Assembly (NCBI RefSeq): GCF_000971395.1 | Contig: NZ_BBME01000012.1 | Coordinates: 62,001 to 126,000 of the forward strand | Length of the DNA: 64,000 nt | Source of the DNA: Demequina iriomotensis | Lineage (GTDB): Bacteria > Actinomycetota > Actinomycetes > Actinomycetales > Demequinaceae | Reading direction: 5' to 3' | Shown here: piece after piece, positions 1-11,227 of the stretch | Layout: each line of letters starts with the position of its first letter | Numbering within the stretch: position 1 is the first letter of the stretch | Notes under the pieces: model-generated | What the model was told of the DNA's origin: nothing | Database searches by the model: none | Seen by the model: the letters and a program-made list of their open reading frames with translations, nothing else | Position numbers and translations under genes: made by a program

Positions 1-690
1 AGGGCCGCGCTGGACAAGCTCGTCGGGGACGCGATGCGCGCGAGCCGCGACGTACCCGGCCTGGACCAGCGCACCACCGACCAGATGCGCGCCGACGCGC
101 TCGCCGATCTAGCCCGGCACGCCCTGGGCTGCGAGACCACCACCGCGTTGTTCGGTACCACCACCGTCGTCGTCCGCGCCACCGCCACCGACCTGGAGCA
201 GGGCACGGGACTGGGTGAGGTCGACGGCTGCAGCCAGCCCCTCGGCATGACCACCACGCACCGCATGATCACGAGCGCGATCCTCACCCCCGCCCTCATC
301 GGCGACAAGGGCCAGGCGTTGAAGCTCGGACGGAGGATCTACCCGTTCTCCCCCGCCCAGCGCATCGCCCTCGGCGAACGCGACGGCGGCTGCGCGAGAT
401 GCGGAGCCCCGCCGGCGTGGGCCGAGGCCCACCACGTCGTGTTCTGGGGCAAAGGCGGCCGCACCGACCTGTCGAACGGCGCGCTGCTCTGCTCCCATTG
501 CCATCACGTCATACACGATCAAGGCTGGCAGATCCGCGCCACCGACACCGAGATCTGGTTCATACCCCCAGCATCGGTGGATCCCGAACGGACACCCTGG
601 CAAGGCGGACGAGCGCGCTTCGGCGCCCCCCGACCCTGGAACGACGTCGCCACCGGGCCCGAGGACGCCTGCCCGCCCACGCCCACGTAG
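1..690 (+). CDS. HNH endonuclease, 13E12/DUF222 type (5' end outside window)
   Basis: The reading frame is open from base 1, so the N-terminus lies upstream and only the last 229 residues are visible. The C-terminal part carries a zinc-binding HNH nuclease module: a CARCG Cys pair, then EAHHVV, an Asn in DLSNG, and a CSHCHHVIH segment with the second Cys pair and the closing His. The part before it (LDQRTTDQMRADALADLA) matches the stretch that precedes HNH in the actinobacterial 13E12 repeat family. These proteins occur in many copies in actinobacterial genomes and their role is not established; a mobile or selfish nuclease is often assumed. A strong hairpin follows 12 nt after the stop. Confidence 0.85.
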   Translation, partial: RAALDKLVGDAMRASRDVPGLDQRTTDQMRADALADLARHALGCETTTALFGTTTVVVRATATDLEQGTGLGEVDGCSQPLGMTTTHRMITSAILTPALIGDKGQALKLGRRIYPFSPAQRIALGERDGGCARCGAPPAWAEAHHVVFWGKGGRTDLSNGALLCSHCHHVIHDQGWQIRATDTEIWFIPPASVDPERTPWQGGRARFGAPRPWNDVATGPEDACPPTPT

Positions 691-702
691 CTCGCCCGCC
701 CC

Positions 703-730
703 GCGGCGCCTCCCCGAATGGAGGCGCCGC
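703..730 (+). terminator. Hairpin terminator after the HNH gene
   Basis: Perfect inverted repeat with 11-bp arms (GCGGCGCCTCC / GGAGGCGCCGC) around a 6-nt loop, 12 nt past the stop of the HNH gene. There is no T-run, as is common for actinobacterial terminators. Confidence 0.65.
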
Positions 731-790
731 GCAGCCATGTCCCGGCACCCGCAACGCACGCCCATGTGCCGGGCATGTGCGAGGACACGT

Positions 791-859
791 GTGGCCGTGT
801 GGCCGTGTGGCCGTGTGGCCGTGTGGCCGTGTGGCCGTGTGGCCGTGTGGCCGTGTGGC
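791..859. repeat. 8-bp tandem repeat (GTGGCCGT), about 8.6 copies
   Basis: Eight exact head-to-tail copies of GTGGCCGT run from 791 to 854, followed by a partial copy. The unit is not a multiple of three. It sits in about 260 bp of non-coding sequence (691-951) between two convergent genes. It is a simple-sequence tract and copy number is likely to vary between strains. Apart from the two hairpins noted, I see nothing else in this gap. Confidence 0.9.
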
Positions 860-921
860 AGGACGACCGTCTGGCCCTGGGGCCGCGGAGCTGCGGAGCC
901 GTCAAGACGTGTGCCCGGAGT

Positions 922-939
922 GCACGAGGGCCCTCGTGC
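922..939. terminator. Palindrome downstream of the deacetylase gene
   Basis: An 18-bp perfect palindrome (GCACGAGGG/CCCTCGTGC) begins 13 nt beyond the stop of the leftward polysaccharide deacetylase gene. It is a possible terminator, although a perfect palindrome has little loop. Confidence 0.4.
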
Positions 940-951
940 CAGCCGAGAGCC

Positions 952-1611
952 TCAGGGCATCTCGGGGAGCACGAAGCTCCAGCCCTCGGCGAGCCGCTCG
1001 GCGACCACCTCGATGACGGCGTCGACCGTCCCGGATCGGTTGCCGCCGCCATCGTGCAGCAGCACCAGCTCGCCCGGGACCATCGCGAGCCTCAGCCGCG
1101 AGGCGAGCACCGCGGGGTCCTGCTCGACCCAGTCCTCGATCGTGTTGACCACGTCGAGAGGCTGCATCCCCAGCCGCACCGCGACGGGCGCGGTGACGCC
1201 CCACGCGCCGTTCGGGGCGCGCCAGTAGGGCACCGGCACCTCGTCGCCCACCACGGACTCGATGATCGCGAGGTTCCGCAGCATGTCGTCCCGCACGTCG
1301 AGCGCGTTCCACTCCCCCATCGACTCGTACGACGTCGAGTGGTTGCACAGCACGTGACCGTCGGCAACGATGCGCCGCAGCACGTCCGCGCCCGACGGGA
1401 TCGGGGTGCCGTCGCCGCCGACGTCGGTCGGCTTCTCGATCTGCGACCCGACCACCGCGAACACCGCGCGAATCCCCCGCGACTTGAGGAAGTCGAGCAG
1501 GCGCATCGTGTCGAGGCCGTTGGGGCCGTCGTCGAAGGTGAGCGCGCAGGCGGGGCCGGAGAGCGCGAGACCCCCGCTCGCGACGCGGCGAACGGGGGTC
1601 TCGCTGAGCAT
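952..1611 (-). CDS. Polysaccharide deacetylase (NodB-like) family protein
   Basis: A 219-residue protein with the NodB-homology signatures in order: ALTFDDGPN near residue 25 (metal and catalytic Asp), NHSTSY (metal-binding His and Ser/Thr) about residue 91, WRAPNGAW, and VLLHDGGGNR close to the C-terminus. Members remove acetyl groups from peptidoglycan, chitin or related glycans using a divalent metal. No signal peptide or membrane segment is visible from this start. It would therefore act in the cytoplasm unless a longer N-terminus is used or secretion is non-classical. It lies 15 bp after gatB on the same strand and may be read through from gatCAB. The substrate cannot be told from sequence. 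Confidence 0.8.
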   Translation of the reverse strand: MLSETPVRRVASGGLALSGPACALTFDDGPNGLDTMRLLDFLKSRGIRAVFAVVGSQIEKPTDVGGDGTPIPSGADVLRRIVADGHVLCNHSTSYESMGEWNALDVRDDMLRNLAIIESVVGDEVPVPYWRAPNGAWGVTAPVAVRLGMQPLDVVNTIEDWVEQDPAVLASRLRLAMVPGELVLLHDGGGNRSGTVDAVIEVVAERLAEGWSFVLPEMP

Positions 1612-1626
1612 CCTCGGGTTCCCGCC

Positions 1627-3144
1627 TCAGCCCTCGACGCCGGCGCGCTGCAGGATGATCTCCCGCACGCGGCCCGCATCGGCCTGACCCCGCGTCGCCT
1701 TCATGACGGCGCCGACGATCGCACCGGCGGCCTGGACCTTGCCGTCCTGGATCTTGGCGAGGACGTCGGGCTGGGCGGCCAACGCCTCGTCCACCGCCTT
1801 CTCGAGCGCCGAGTCGTCGGAGACGACCGCGAGGCCGCGCGACGCGACCACCTCGGACGGCGATCCCTCGCCCGCGAGGACGCCCTCGAGCGCCTGGCGC
1901 GCGAGCTTGTCGTTGATCTTGCCGTCGTCGACCAGGCCCTGCAGCTCGGCGATCGCGGCGGGGGTCACCGGAAGCTCCGGTAGCGATACCTCACGATCGT
2001 TCGCGACGCGCGACAGCTCGCCCATCCACCACTTGCGCGCGGCCTGGGCCGAGGCGCCGGCGGCCACCGTGGACTCGATGAGCACCAGCGCATCGGCCGC
2101 CACCACATCGCGCATCTCGAGGTCGGAGAAGCCCCAGGCCTCACGCAGCCGTGCGCGCATCTTGGCGGGGTGCTCGGGGATGGTGCCCCGCAGCTCCTCG
2201 ACCCACTCGCGCGACGGCTGCACCGGCAGCAGGTCCGGCTCCGGGAAGTAGCGGTAGTCCTCCGCCTCCTCCTTGGAGCGCCCCGGCGTGGTCGAGGAGG
2301 TGTCCTCGTGCCAGTGGCGGGTCTCCTGCACCACGGGCTGGCCCGCGAGCAGCAGCGACGCCTGACGCGCGGCCTCGAAGTGCACGGCACGCTCGATCGC
2401 GCGGAGCGAGTTGACGTTCTTGGTCTCGGAGCGCTTGCCGAAGGGCACGGCATCCTGGGACTCGCCCGCGACAGCCTTGGGGCGCAGCGACAGGTTGACG
2501 TCGGCACGCACCGAGCCCTGCTCCATGCGGCCGTCCGAGATGCCGAGCGCGCGCACGATGTCGCGGATCGTCGCGACGTACGCCCGCGCGACCTCAGCGG
2601 TCCGAGCACCCATGCCCGTGATCGGCTTGGTGACGATCTCCACGAGCGGCACGCCGCCACGGTTGTAGTCGACCAGCGAGTAGTCGGCGCCCTGGATGCC
2701 GCCGGAGCCGCCCACGTGGGTGTTCTTGCCGGCGTCCTCCTCCATGTGCGCGCGCTCGATCTCGACGGTCACCACCGTGCCGTCGTCGAGGACGACGTCG
2801 AGGGAGCCCTCGTAGCAGGTCGGCTCGTCGTACTGCGAGATCTGGTAGTCCTTCGACAGGTCCGGGTAGAAGTAGTTCTTCCGGGCGAAGCGCGAGGACT
2901 CGCGGATCGAGCATCCGAGGGCCAGGCCGAGGCGGATCGCCGACTCGACGGCCTTCTCGTTGGTCACGGGCATCGCGCCCGGAAGGCCGAGGCAGACCGG
3001 GCAGACCTGGGTGTTGGGCTCGGCGCCGAACTCGTTGGCGCAGCCGCAGAACATCTTGGTCGCGGTGTTGAGCTCGACGTGGACCTCGATGCCGAAGACC
3101 GGGTCGAACTCCTCCATCGCCTGCTCGTAGGTCATCGTGGTCAC
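1627..3144 (-). CDS. gatB: Asp-tRNA(Asn)/Glu-tRNA(Gln) amidotransferase subunit B
   Basis: GatB binds misacylated Glu-tRNA(Gln) or Asp-tRNA(Asn) and phosphorylates and amidates it with ammonia from GatA. The protein is 505 residues, normal for the family. Near the N-terminus are [10 protein letters not shown] and a Cys-rich zinc motif ([10 protein letters not shown]... CPVCLGLPG), followed by the cradle segment [11 protein letters not shown] and the YqeY-like C-terminal tail domain. The GTG start at 3144 overlaps the gatA stop as GTGA; an in-frame ATG at 3135 would shorten the protein by three residues. It is the third gene of the gatC-gatA-gatB operon. Confidence 0.95.
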   Translation of the reverse strand: MTTMTYEQAMEEFDPVFGIEVHVELNTATKMFCGCANEFGAEPNTQVCPVCLGLPGAMPVTNEKAVESAIRLGLALGCSIRESSRFARKNYFYPDLSKDYQISQYDEPTCYEGSLDVVLDDGTVVTVEIERAHMEEDAGKNTHVGGSGGIQGADYSLVDYNRGGVPLVEIVTKPITGMGARTAEVARAYVATIRDIVRALGISDGRMEQGSVRADVNLSLRPKAVAGESQDAVPFGKRSETKNVNSLRAIERAVHFEAARQASLLLAGQPVVQETRHWHEDTSSTTPGRSKEEAEDYRYFPEPDLLPVQPSREWVEELRGTIPEHPAKMRARLREAWGFSDLEMRDVVAADALVLIESTVAAGASAQAARKWWMGELSRVANDREVSLPELPVTPAAIAELQGLVDDGKINDKLARQALEGVLAGEGSPSEVVASRGLAVVSDDSALEKAVDEALAAQPDVLAKIQDGKVQAAGAIVGAVMKATRGQADAGRVREIILQRAGVEG

Positions 3145-4658
3145 TCGGCCACCTCCAGCTCCGGGGCCTGCGCGGACAACGGGCCGCCCCACTCGGCGGT
3201 CAGCGACGCCTCGAGGGCGGCGCCGATGCGGTACAGACGGGCGTCCTCGTGCGCCGGCGCCAGGATCTGGAAGCCGACCGGCAGCCCGTCCTCGGGCGCG
3301 AGGCCCGACGGCAGCGACATGCCGGGGATGCCCGCGAGGTTGGCGGGGATGGTCGCGATGTCGTTGAGGTACATCGCCAGCGGGTCGTCGATGCGCTCGC
3401 CGATCTTGAACGGCGTGGTGGGCGTCGTGGGCGAGACGAGCACGTCGCACTGCGCGAACGCGGCGTCGAAGTCGCGCTGCACCAGCGTGCGGACCTTCTG
3501 CGCCGAGCCGTAGTAGGCGTCGTAGTAGCCCGCCGACAGCGCGTAGGTGCCGAGGATGATGCGGCGCTTGACCTCGTCACCGAAGCCCTCGGCGCGGGTC
3601 GCGAGCATCGTCTTCTCGACCGTGCTCTTCTCGACCCGGAGGCCGAAGCGCACCGAGTCGAACTTCGCGAGGTTCGAGGACGCCTCCGACGGGAGGATCA
3701 CGTAGTACGCCGCGAGCGCGTACTCGAACGACGGGCAGGACACCTCGACGATCTCGGCGCCCATGGCGCGCAGCCGGTCGAGCGACTCCTCGAAGCGCCG
3801 CTTGACTCCGTCCTGGAAGCCGCCGTCCTTGCCGGACAGCTCGGCCACCACACCCACGCGAACGCCGGTGAGGTCCATCTGCGCGCCCGCGAGCGCGGCC
3901 TCGACCACGGCGGGGACGGGCTCGTCGAGCGAGGTCGCGTCCATCTCGTCGTGACCGCCCATGACCTCGTGCAGGAGCGCCGTGTCGAGCACGGTGCGGC
4001 CGCACGGGCCCAGCTGGTCGAGGGACGATGCGAGGGCGATCGCGCCGAAGCGGCTCACGCCGCCGTAGGTGGGCTTCACACCCACGGTCGCGGTGACCGA
4101 CGCGGGCTGGCGGATCGATCCGCCGGTGTCCGAGCCGATCGTCAGGGGCGCCTCGAAGGCCGCGAGCGCCGCGGCCGAGCCGCCGCCCGAGCCGCCGGGG
4201 ATGCGGTCGAGGTCCCACGGGTTGCGCGTCGGGCCGTAGCCCGAGTGCTCCGTCGAGGAGCCCATCGCGAACTCGTCCATGTTGGTCTTGCCGAGGATCG
4301 GCATGCGCGCCTCGCGGACGCGGCGGGTCACCGTCGCGTCGTACGGCGGGATCCAGCCCTCGAGGATGCGCGAGCCGGCCGTCGTGGGCAGGCCCTTGGT
4401 GACGAGCACGTCCTTGATGCCGATGGGCACGCCCGCCAGGCGGGGCAGCTCGACCCCGGCGGCACGGTCCGCGTCGACCGCGCGGGCGGTCTCGAGCGCA
4501 CCCTCGGCGTCGATGTGCAGGAACGCGTGGACGGGCCCGTCCACGGCGGCGATGCGGTCGAGGTGCGCCTGCACCAGCTCGACCGAGGTGACCTCGCCGG
4601 CGGCAAGGGCATCGGCCATCTGGGCGGCGGTGGCCCGGGTCCAGTCGATGGCGGTCAT
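3141..4658 (-). CDS. gatA: Asp-tRNA(Asn)/Glu-tRNA(Gln) amidotransferase subunit A
   Basis: GatA is the glutaminase subunit and supplies ammonia to GatB. The 505-residue protein has the amidase signature with the complete Ser-cis-Ser-Lys triad: Lys82 in GIKDVLV, Ser157 in [10 protein letters not shown] and Ser181 in [11 protein letters not shown]. The 24-residue spacing between the two serines is that of the family. The start ATG shares one base with the gatC stop (TGATG) and its stop overlaps the gatB start, so the three subunits are translationally coupled. Confidence 0.96.
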   Translation of the reverse strand: MTAIDWTRATAAQMADALAAGEVTSVELVQAHLDRIAAVDGPVHAFLHIDAEGALETARAVDADRAAGVELPRLAGVPIGIKDVLVTKGLPTTAGSRILEGWIPPYDATVTRRVREARMPILGKTNMDEFAMGSSTEHSGYGPTRNPWDLDRIPGGSGGGSAAALAAFEAPLTIGSDTGGSIRQPASVTATVGVKPTYGGVSRFGAIALASSLDQLGPCGRTVLDTALLHEVMGGHDEMDATSLDEPVPAVVEAALAGAQMDLTGVRVGVVAELSGKDGGFQDGVKRRFEESLDRLRAMGAEIVEVSCPSFEYALAAYYVILPSEASSNLAKFDSVRFGLRVEKSTVEKTMLATRAEGFGDEVKRRIILGTYALSAGYYDAYYGSAQKVRTLVQRDFDAAFAQCDVLVSPTTPTTPFKIGERIDDPLAMYLNDIATIPANLAGIPGMSLPSGLAPEDGLPVGFQILAPAHEDARLYRIGAALEASLTAEWGGPLSAQAPELEVAE

Positions 4659-4957
4659 CAGGCCTCCTCCCCCAGGATCTGCGGGACGCGGAAGCGCCCC
4701 TCCTCCGCGTCGGGCGCGGCGGCCAGCGCATCGTCCTGCGCGAGCGACGGGCGGACCACGTCCTCGCGGTGGATGTTGGCCATCGGGATCGGGTGGCTCG
4801 TCGCCGGGACGTCCTCGCCGGCGACCTCGGCCACCTTGGCGACGGCGTCGACGATCACGGCGAGCTGACCCGAGAGGCGGTCGAGGTCCGCGTCGGACAT
4901 GTCGATGCGGGCGAGCGCCGCGAGGCGCGCCACATCGGAGCGATCAAGGGAAGACAT
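4658..4957 (-). CDS. gatC: Asp-tRNA(Asn)/Glu-tRNA(Gln) amidotransferase subunit C
   Basis: GatC is the small stabilising belt between GatA and GatB. The ATG at 4957 gives 99 residues, the usual length, beginning [20 protein letters not shown] and ending with the typical tail [20 protein letters not shown]...GRFRVPQIL. An in-frame start further upstream at 5050 would add a non-homologous arginine/proline-rich stretch and was rejected. A TAGACT -10 box ends 7 nt before the ATG, which favours this start and a leaderless transcript. It is the first gene of gatCAB. Confidence 0.95.
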   Translation of the reverse strand: MSSLDRSDVARLAALARIDMSDADLDRLSGQLAVIVDAVAKVAEVAGEDVPATSHPIPMANIHREDVVRPSLAQDDALAAAPDAEEGRFRVPQILGEEA

Positions 4958-4964
4958 GGCGTCG

Positions 4965-4970
4965 AGTCTA
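4965..4970 (-). promoter_or_regulatory. -10 box of gatCAB, leaderless type
   Basis: On the minus strand TAGACT is followed by 7 nt and then the gatC ATG. A TANNNT hexamer at this distance puts the transcription start at or next to the start codon. No Shine-Dalgarno sequence lies between. Confidence 0.55.
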
Positions 4971-5006
4971 GTGGCGCGCCGCCGTACGCACGGCGCCGCC
5001 CTTGGC

Positions 5007-5579
5007 TCAGGCGGAGGGCTCCCACGCGTAGCCGAGCAGCCGCACCGCACCCTCAGGCGTGCCCCCGCCCTCGAGCGGGACGCGCGAGACAGAGCCGTCC
5101 GGGTTGTCGACCACCACCCAGTCGAGCTCCTCGCGCCGCGAGAAGCCCATGCGCTCGTAGAGCCGGTGCGCGACGTGCATCGTCTCCATGGTCGACAGGA
5201 CGATGCGCCGGGCGCCCTGCTCGACCGCCCGGTCCATCGCCGCCTGGGCGAGGATCCGGCCGATCCCGCGGCCGCGCTCGATGGGCGACACCGCGAGCAT
5301 GCGCAGCTCGTACTCGCCGTCGTCGGCGAGCTCGATGAAGGGGCTGCCGGGCGGGACGAGCGTGATGGTCCCCACGATCGCGCCCTCGCCCTTCTCGCCG
5401 TCCATCATCGCGAGCAGGTCGGCGCCCTCGGCACGCGCCTGCGCGTCGCGCAGCTGCGGGAGGTACGGGTGGGCGTGGTCCACGAGCCCGTCCGCGAGGT
5501 AGGCGAGCGCGGTGAGCTCGCCGATCTCCTGGAGGCGCGACTTCTCGTCGGGGGCGATGACTCGGACGGCAGATCTCAC
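5007..5579 (-). CDS. GNAT-family N-acetyltransferase
   Basis: A 190-residue acetyltransferase fold. The acetyl-CoA binding motif A is clear: LRMLAVSPIERGRGIGRILAQAA contains the R-x-x-G-x-G/A loop. It is followed by the strand/helix LSTMETMHVAHRLYERMGF typical of motif B. The acceptor substrate is unknown. The GTG start at 5579 overlaps the stop of the upstream small membrane protein (GTGA), so the two are co-translated. The much longer open frame upstream of this GTG is only the shadow of the membrane protein. Confidence 0.8.
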   Translation of the reverse strand: MRSAVRVIAPDEKSRLQEIGELTALAYLADGLVDHAHPYLPQLRDAQARAEGADLLAMMDGEKGEGAIVGTITLVPPGSPFIELADDGEYELRMLAVSPIERGRGIGRILAQAAMDRAVEQGARRIVLSTMETMHVAHRLYERMGFSRREELDWVVVDNPDGSVSRVPLEGGGTPEGAVRLLGYAWEPSA

Positions 5580-5800
5580 TGTGGTCCCTCGTTCGGGTCG
5601 ATGCGGCGATCCCAGTGCGGGATCGAGGTGTCGGACGGCGTTCCCTCGAGCGGATCGGGATGCTGGCCCGTGGGACCTCGGCCGGGGTCCTGAGGCGGCG
5701 GAGCCTGCCGTCGGACCACCGCGAAGACGATGACCACGACCACCAGCACCACGAGGACGACGGCGCCTGCGATGACGCCGATGACGAGTGCGGAGTTCAT
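5576..5800 (-). CDS. Small single-pass membrane protein
   Basis: A 74-residue protein with one strong transmembrane helix at residues 4-25 (Val/Ile-rich), then RRQ and a proline-rich, hydrophilic tail containing PPPQDPGRGP and HPDPLEG. The basic residues after the helix suggest a cytoplasmic C-terminus. No family is recognised. It lies immediately upstream of the GNAT gene with a 4-bp overlap and downstream of ligA on the same strand. Confidence 0.6.
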   Translation of the reverse strand: MNSALVIGVIAGAVVLVVLVVVVIVFAVVRRQAPPPQDPGRGPTGQHPDPLEGTPSDTSIPHWDRRIDPNEGPQ

Positions 5801-5868
5801 GTCGCTGCGCTCCTCCCTCCCCCCCTCGCACGCCAGCCTACCCACGTGGCCGCGCCGACGGCAGGGGG

Positions 5869-8196
<2,328 letters not shown>

Positions 8197-8197
8197 C

Positions 8198-8203
8198 TAG
8201 TCT
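8198..8203 (+). promoter_or_regulatory. -10 box of the M15 peptidase gene, leaderless type
   Basis: TAGTCT is followed by 6 nt and then the ATG of the peptidase. The same hexamer recurs at 45341 and, inverted, at 45354. Confidence 0.5.
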
Positions 8204-8209
8204 GTCCGC

Positions 8210-9139
8210 ATGCCCCCGCGCCACGCTCTGTCCGCTCGCCGTGCGACACGGGCGGCGCTGGTCGCGGCGGTCGGCGCGATCGCGGTGGCCGTGTCGGTCG
8301 CCTCCTGCTCGCCCACCACCGAGGGACCCGCTCCGCGCGCGACGGCGACCGTCACCGCGACCTCGACCGTCACCGCGACACCCGAGCCGAGCATCGTCCC
8401 CGAACCCGCGGTCACCGTGACCGCGAGCCCGTTCGCGCGGCCCGCCTGGCTGGGCGCCACCGTGCTCGAGAAGCAGGACAACGGGCTCGGCGAGCCCGGC
8501 GGCACGCCGGCGGCGCTGCGCGACCGCCGCCTCGAGCCGCGCCCGGGCGCCTACCCCGATCCAGAGGACGATGCGTGGTTCGCCGAGGTGTCGGACATCC
8601 CCGACGACGTGCTGGCCCGCTCGAGCTGGCGCGACGAGTGCCCGGTCCCTCCCGAGGACCTCGCCTACATCGTCATGCCGTTCTGGGGCTTCGACATGCA
8701 GGCCCACACGGGCGAGATGATCACGTCCGCGGAGCACGCCGACGCGATCGTCACCGTGTTCGAGAAGATGTACGAGCGCCGCTTCCCCATCGAGGAGATG
8801 CGCGTCACCACGTGGAACGAGGTCAACGGCGACCACACCGGCGACCAGAACGTCACCATCAGCTTCGAGTGCCGCAAGGTGACGGGCGGCTACGACGTGT
8901 GGTCGGAGCACGCCAAGGGCCTCGCGCTCGACATCAACCCGTTCCACAACCCCTGGGTGCGTGACGGGTACGTGTTCCCCGAGCTGGCCCGCGCATACCT
9001 CGACCGGAGCTGGCTGCGACCCGGGATGATCGAGACCCAGAAGCGCATCGTCAAGGATTTCGCCGCGATCGGCTGGAGCTGGGGCGGCGCCTGGGACGAC
9101 CTCGACGACTGGATGCACTTCTCCGCGAGCGACCTGTAG
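8210..9139 (+). CDS. M15-family peptidase lipoprotein (peptidoglycan peptidase)
   Basis: A 309-residue exported protein. The basic N-terminus, hydrophobic stretch (AALVAAVGAIAVAVSVAS) and VASC lipobox indicate a lipoprotein. A Thr/Pro-rich spacer (TATVTATSTVTATPEPS) follows, then the catalytic domain. The zinc site of the M15C type is visible as HAKGLALDINPFHNPWV (first His and Asp) and the distal DDWMHF (catalytic and metal His). These enzymes cut D-Ala-D-Ala or L-Ala-D-Glu bonds in cell-wall peptides. The 8-oxoguanine deaminase gene starts 25 bp later, but no functional link is apparent. Confidence 0.8.
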   Translation: MPPRHALSARRATRAALVAAVGAIAVAVSVASCSPTTEGPAPRATATVTATSTVTATPEPSIVPEPAVTVTASPFARPAWLGATVLEKQDNGLGEPGGTPAALRDRRLEPRPGAYPDPEDDAWFAEVSDIPDDVLARSSWRDECPVPPEDLAYIVMPFWGFDMQAHTGEMITSAEHADAIVTVFEKMYERRFPIEEMRVTTWNEVNGDHTGDQNVTISFECRKVTGGYDVWSEHAKGLALDINPFHNPWVRDGYVFPELARAYLDRSWLRPGMIETQKRIVKDFAAIGWSWGGAWDDLDDWMHFSASDL

Positions 9140-9164
9140 GTCCCCGACCAGCCGAGGAGCACCC

Positions 9165-10523
9165 ATGAGCGGTCCGACCCTGATCGAGGGCGGCTACGTC
9201 GCGACGATGGACGCGCGCGGCACCGAGCTGGCGCGCGGCTGGATCACGGTCCGCGGCGGGCGCATCGTCGCGCTCGGCGAGGGCGCGGCCCCGTCCGACG
9301 TCCGCGACGCATTCCCCGAGCGGATCGACGCGCGCGGCGCGCTCGTGACGCCGGGGCTGATCAACACGCACCACCACCTCTACCAGTGGCTCACGCGCGG
9401 CTGGGCGCAGGACTCGATCCTGTTCGACTGGCTGGTCGCGCTCTACCCGACCTGGTCGCGCATCGACGAGGGCACCGCCGGGGCGGCCGCCGCCGGCGCC
9501 ATGGCCGTGCTCGCGCGCTCCGGCTGCACCACCGTGGGCGATCACCACTACATTTTCCCGCGCGGCTCCGGGGACATCGTCGGGTCGATCGTGCACGAGG
9601 CGTCCTCGTTGGGGCTGCGGCTGCACGCGACCCGGGGATCCATGGACCTGGGCGAGTCCGACGGCGGCCTGCCGCCGGACTTCGCGGTCGAGACGACGGA
9701 CGATGCGCTGGCCGCGTCCGCGGAGGCCGTCACCCGATACCACGACGCGTCCTTCGACTCGATGGTGCGCGTCGCGATCGCGCCCTGCTCGCCCTTCTCC
9801 GTGACGTCGGACCTGCTGCGCGAGTCCGCGACCCTGGCCCGGCAGCTGCACGTGCGCCTGCACACGCACGGCGCCGAGACCGTCGAGGAGGAGGCCTTCT
9901 GCCGCGAGCGGTTCGGCCTGTCCCCCACGGACTACCTCGAGTCCCTGGGCTGGCTCGGGCCCGACGTGTGGATGGCGCACTGCGTCCACCTCTCGCCCGA
10001 GGACATCGCGCGGTTCGCCTCGACCGGCACGGGCGTCGCGCACTGCCCGTCGTCGAACGCGCGCCTCGCGGCCGGGATCGCACCCGTGCGCGCACTGGTG
10101 GACGCCGGCGCTCCCGTGGGGCTGGGCGTCGACGGAGCGGCCTCCAACGAGCACGGCCGCCTGGGCTCCGAGATCCGCCAGGCCGCCCTGCTCGCGCGGC
10201 TCCGCGAAGGGGCGGGCGCGATGCCGGTGCGGGACTCGCTGCGCCTCGCCACGATGGGCGGTGCGCGAGTGCTGGGCCGCGAGCGCGAGATCGGCTCCCT
10301 CGAGCCGGGCAAGCTCGCGGACATCGTGCTGTGGGAGCTTGACGAGGTCGAGCACGCCGGCATCGCGGATCCGGTCGCTGCGCTCGGGCTCGGCTCGCTG
10401 CCGCGCGTGCGGCGCATGCTGGTGCAGGGACGCGACGTCGTGGTCGACGGCGAGCTGGCGCGCGCCGACTCCCGCGCGATCGCGGGGCGCGTGCGCGGGG
10501 CGGTCGACGCGCTGCGCGGCTGA
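9165..10523 (+). CDS. 8-oxoguanine deaminase-like amidohydrolase
   Basis: A 452-residue amidohydrolase-superfamily TIM barrel. Metal ligands and landmarks: PGLINTHHHLYQWLTR (His69-71), GDHHYIF, RGSMDLGESDGG, the HTHGAET loop, MAHCVHLS, AHCPSSNARL and LGVDGAASNE with the catalytic Asp. The RGSM(D/S)LGESDGGLPPD stretch is characteristic of 8-oxoguanine deaminases, which convert 8-oxoguanine to urate. Relatives such as atrazine and hydroxyatrazine hydrolases are less likely in this setting. Urate would feed directly into the uricase encoded 11 kb away. A GAGGAG ribosome site precedes the ATG. Confidence 0.75.
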   Translation: MSGPTLIEGGYVATMDARGTELARGWITVRGGRIVALGEGAAPSDVRDAFPERIDARGALVTPGLINTHHHLYQWLTRGWAQDSILFDWLVALYPTWSRIDEGTAGAAAAGAMAVLARSGCTTVGDHHYIFPRGSGDIVGSIVHEASSLGLRLHATRGSMDLGESDGGLPPDFAVETTDDALAASAEAVTRYHDASFDSMVRVAIAPCSPFSVTSDLLRESATLARQLHVRLHTHGAETVEEEAFCRERFGLSPTDYLESLGWLGPDVWMAHCVHLSPEDIARFASTGTGVAHCPSSNARLAAGIAPVRALVDAGAPVGLGVDGAASNEHGRLGSEIRQAALLARLREGAGAMPVRDSLRLATMGGARVLGREREIGSLEPGKLADIVLWELDEVEHAGIADPVAALGLGSLPRVRRMLVQGRDVVVDGELARADSRAIAGRVRGAVDALRG

Positions 10524-10558
10524 CGCTGCCCCCTCGACCCGCCCGCCGTGCGCCCCAC

Positions 10559-10605
10559 GAGGTGCTCGGTGCCCGTTGCTGGCCGTTTCGGGCACTCAGC
10601 ACCTC
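10559..10605. terminator. Bidirectional hairpin between convergent genes
   Basis: Long imperfect inverted repeat: GAGGTGCT...AGCACCTC outside and CGGTGCCCG...CGGGCACTC inside, with a 13-nt loop. It lies between the convergent 8-oxoguanine deaminase and XRE-cupin genes. Confidence 0.6.
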
Positions 10606-10648
10606 GCAGGACGATGCGGCGCTGGTGGATGATGCGGCGCGGCGGCGG

Positions 10649-11227
10649 CTAGCGTGCCTGCTGCTTCACCACGAGCAGCCGGTACTCCTCATCCGACCAC
10701 CAGCGATGCAGCACCCCGCCGGCGTAGTAGATCGAGTCGCCCGCGACCAGGCGATGCTCCTTGCCGTCCGTCTCCACGACGGCGGCGCCGGACAGGACGT
10801 ACACGAACTCGTCCTCGGCGTGCGCGAACACCTCGCCGGGCTCGAGGGCGTCCGACTCGACCAGGATCGGCGTGAACGGCCGTGCCCCGCGCGCGAGCGA
10901 CACCGCGGTGCCGCGCGCGAAGCCCTCCGGGGTGGGCCGGCGCGAACCCGCGCGCACCACCTCGGTGCGACGGGGCGCTGCGCCCTCGCCCGCCTCGGCG
11001 GCCGCGACCAGCTCGACCGGGCTCGTCTCGAGCGCGACAGCGATGCGCCGCAGCGACTGGAGGGACAGGTTCGCGAGGCCCCGCTCCACCTGCGACAGGA
11101 ACGGATGCGACAGCTCCGTGGTCTCGGCCAGCTGCACGAGCGTGAGCCCACGCGCCTTCCGCAGCTCGCGAAGGCGGGCGCCCAGCCGCGCCGCGGCCGC
11201 GTCCTCGATGCCCTCGCCGCCTCCCAT
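10649..11227 (-). CDS. XRE-family regulator with C-terminal cupin domain
   Basis: A 192-residue regulator. Residues about 10-70 form a Cro/C1-type helix-turn-helix (ARLRELRKARGLTLVQLAE... SHPFLSQVERG). Residues about 115-185 form a cupin barrel with the double-His/Glu-type motif (ALEPGEVFAHAEDEFVYVLSG ... DSIYYAGGVLHRWW). The family senses small ligands through the cupin. The ATG shares one base with the stop of the upstream permease gene (TGATG), so it is the last gene of the importer operon. It probably controls that operon and possibly the other purine genes that share the operator described at 14942. The larger open frame upstream of this ATG overlaps the permease and was not used. Confidence 0.85.
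   Translation of the reverse strand: MGGGEGIEDAAAARLGARLRELRKARGLTLVQLAETTELSHPFLSQVERGLANLSLQSLRRIAVALETSPVELVAAAEAGEGAAPRRTEVVRAGSRRPTPEGFARGTAVSLARGARPFTPILVESDALEPGEVFAHAEDEFVYVLSGAAVVETDGKEHRLVAGDSIYYAGGVLHRWWSDEEYRLLVVKQQAR

Noticed and set aside
791-859. Possible CRISPR array in the tandem repeat
   Set aside because: The 8-bp units are directly adjacent with no spacers, and no cas genes are present.
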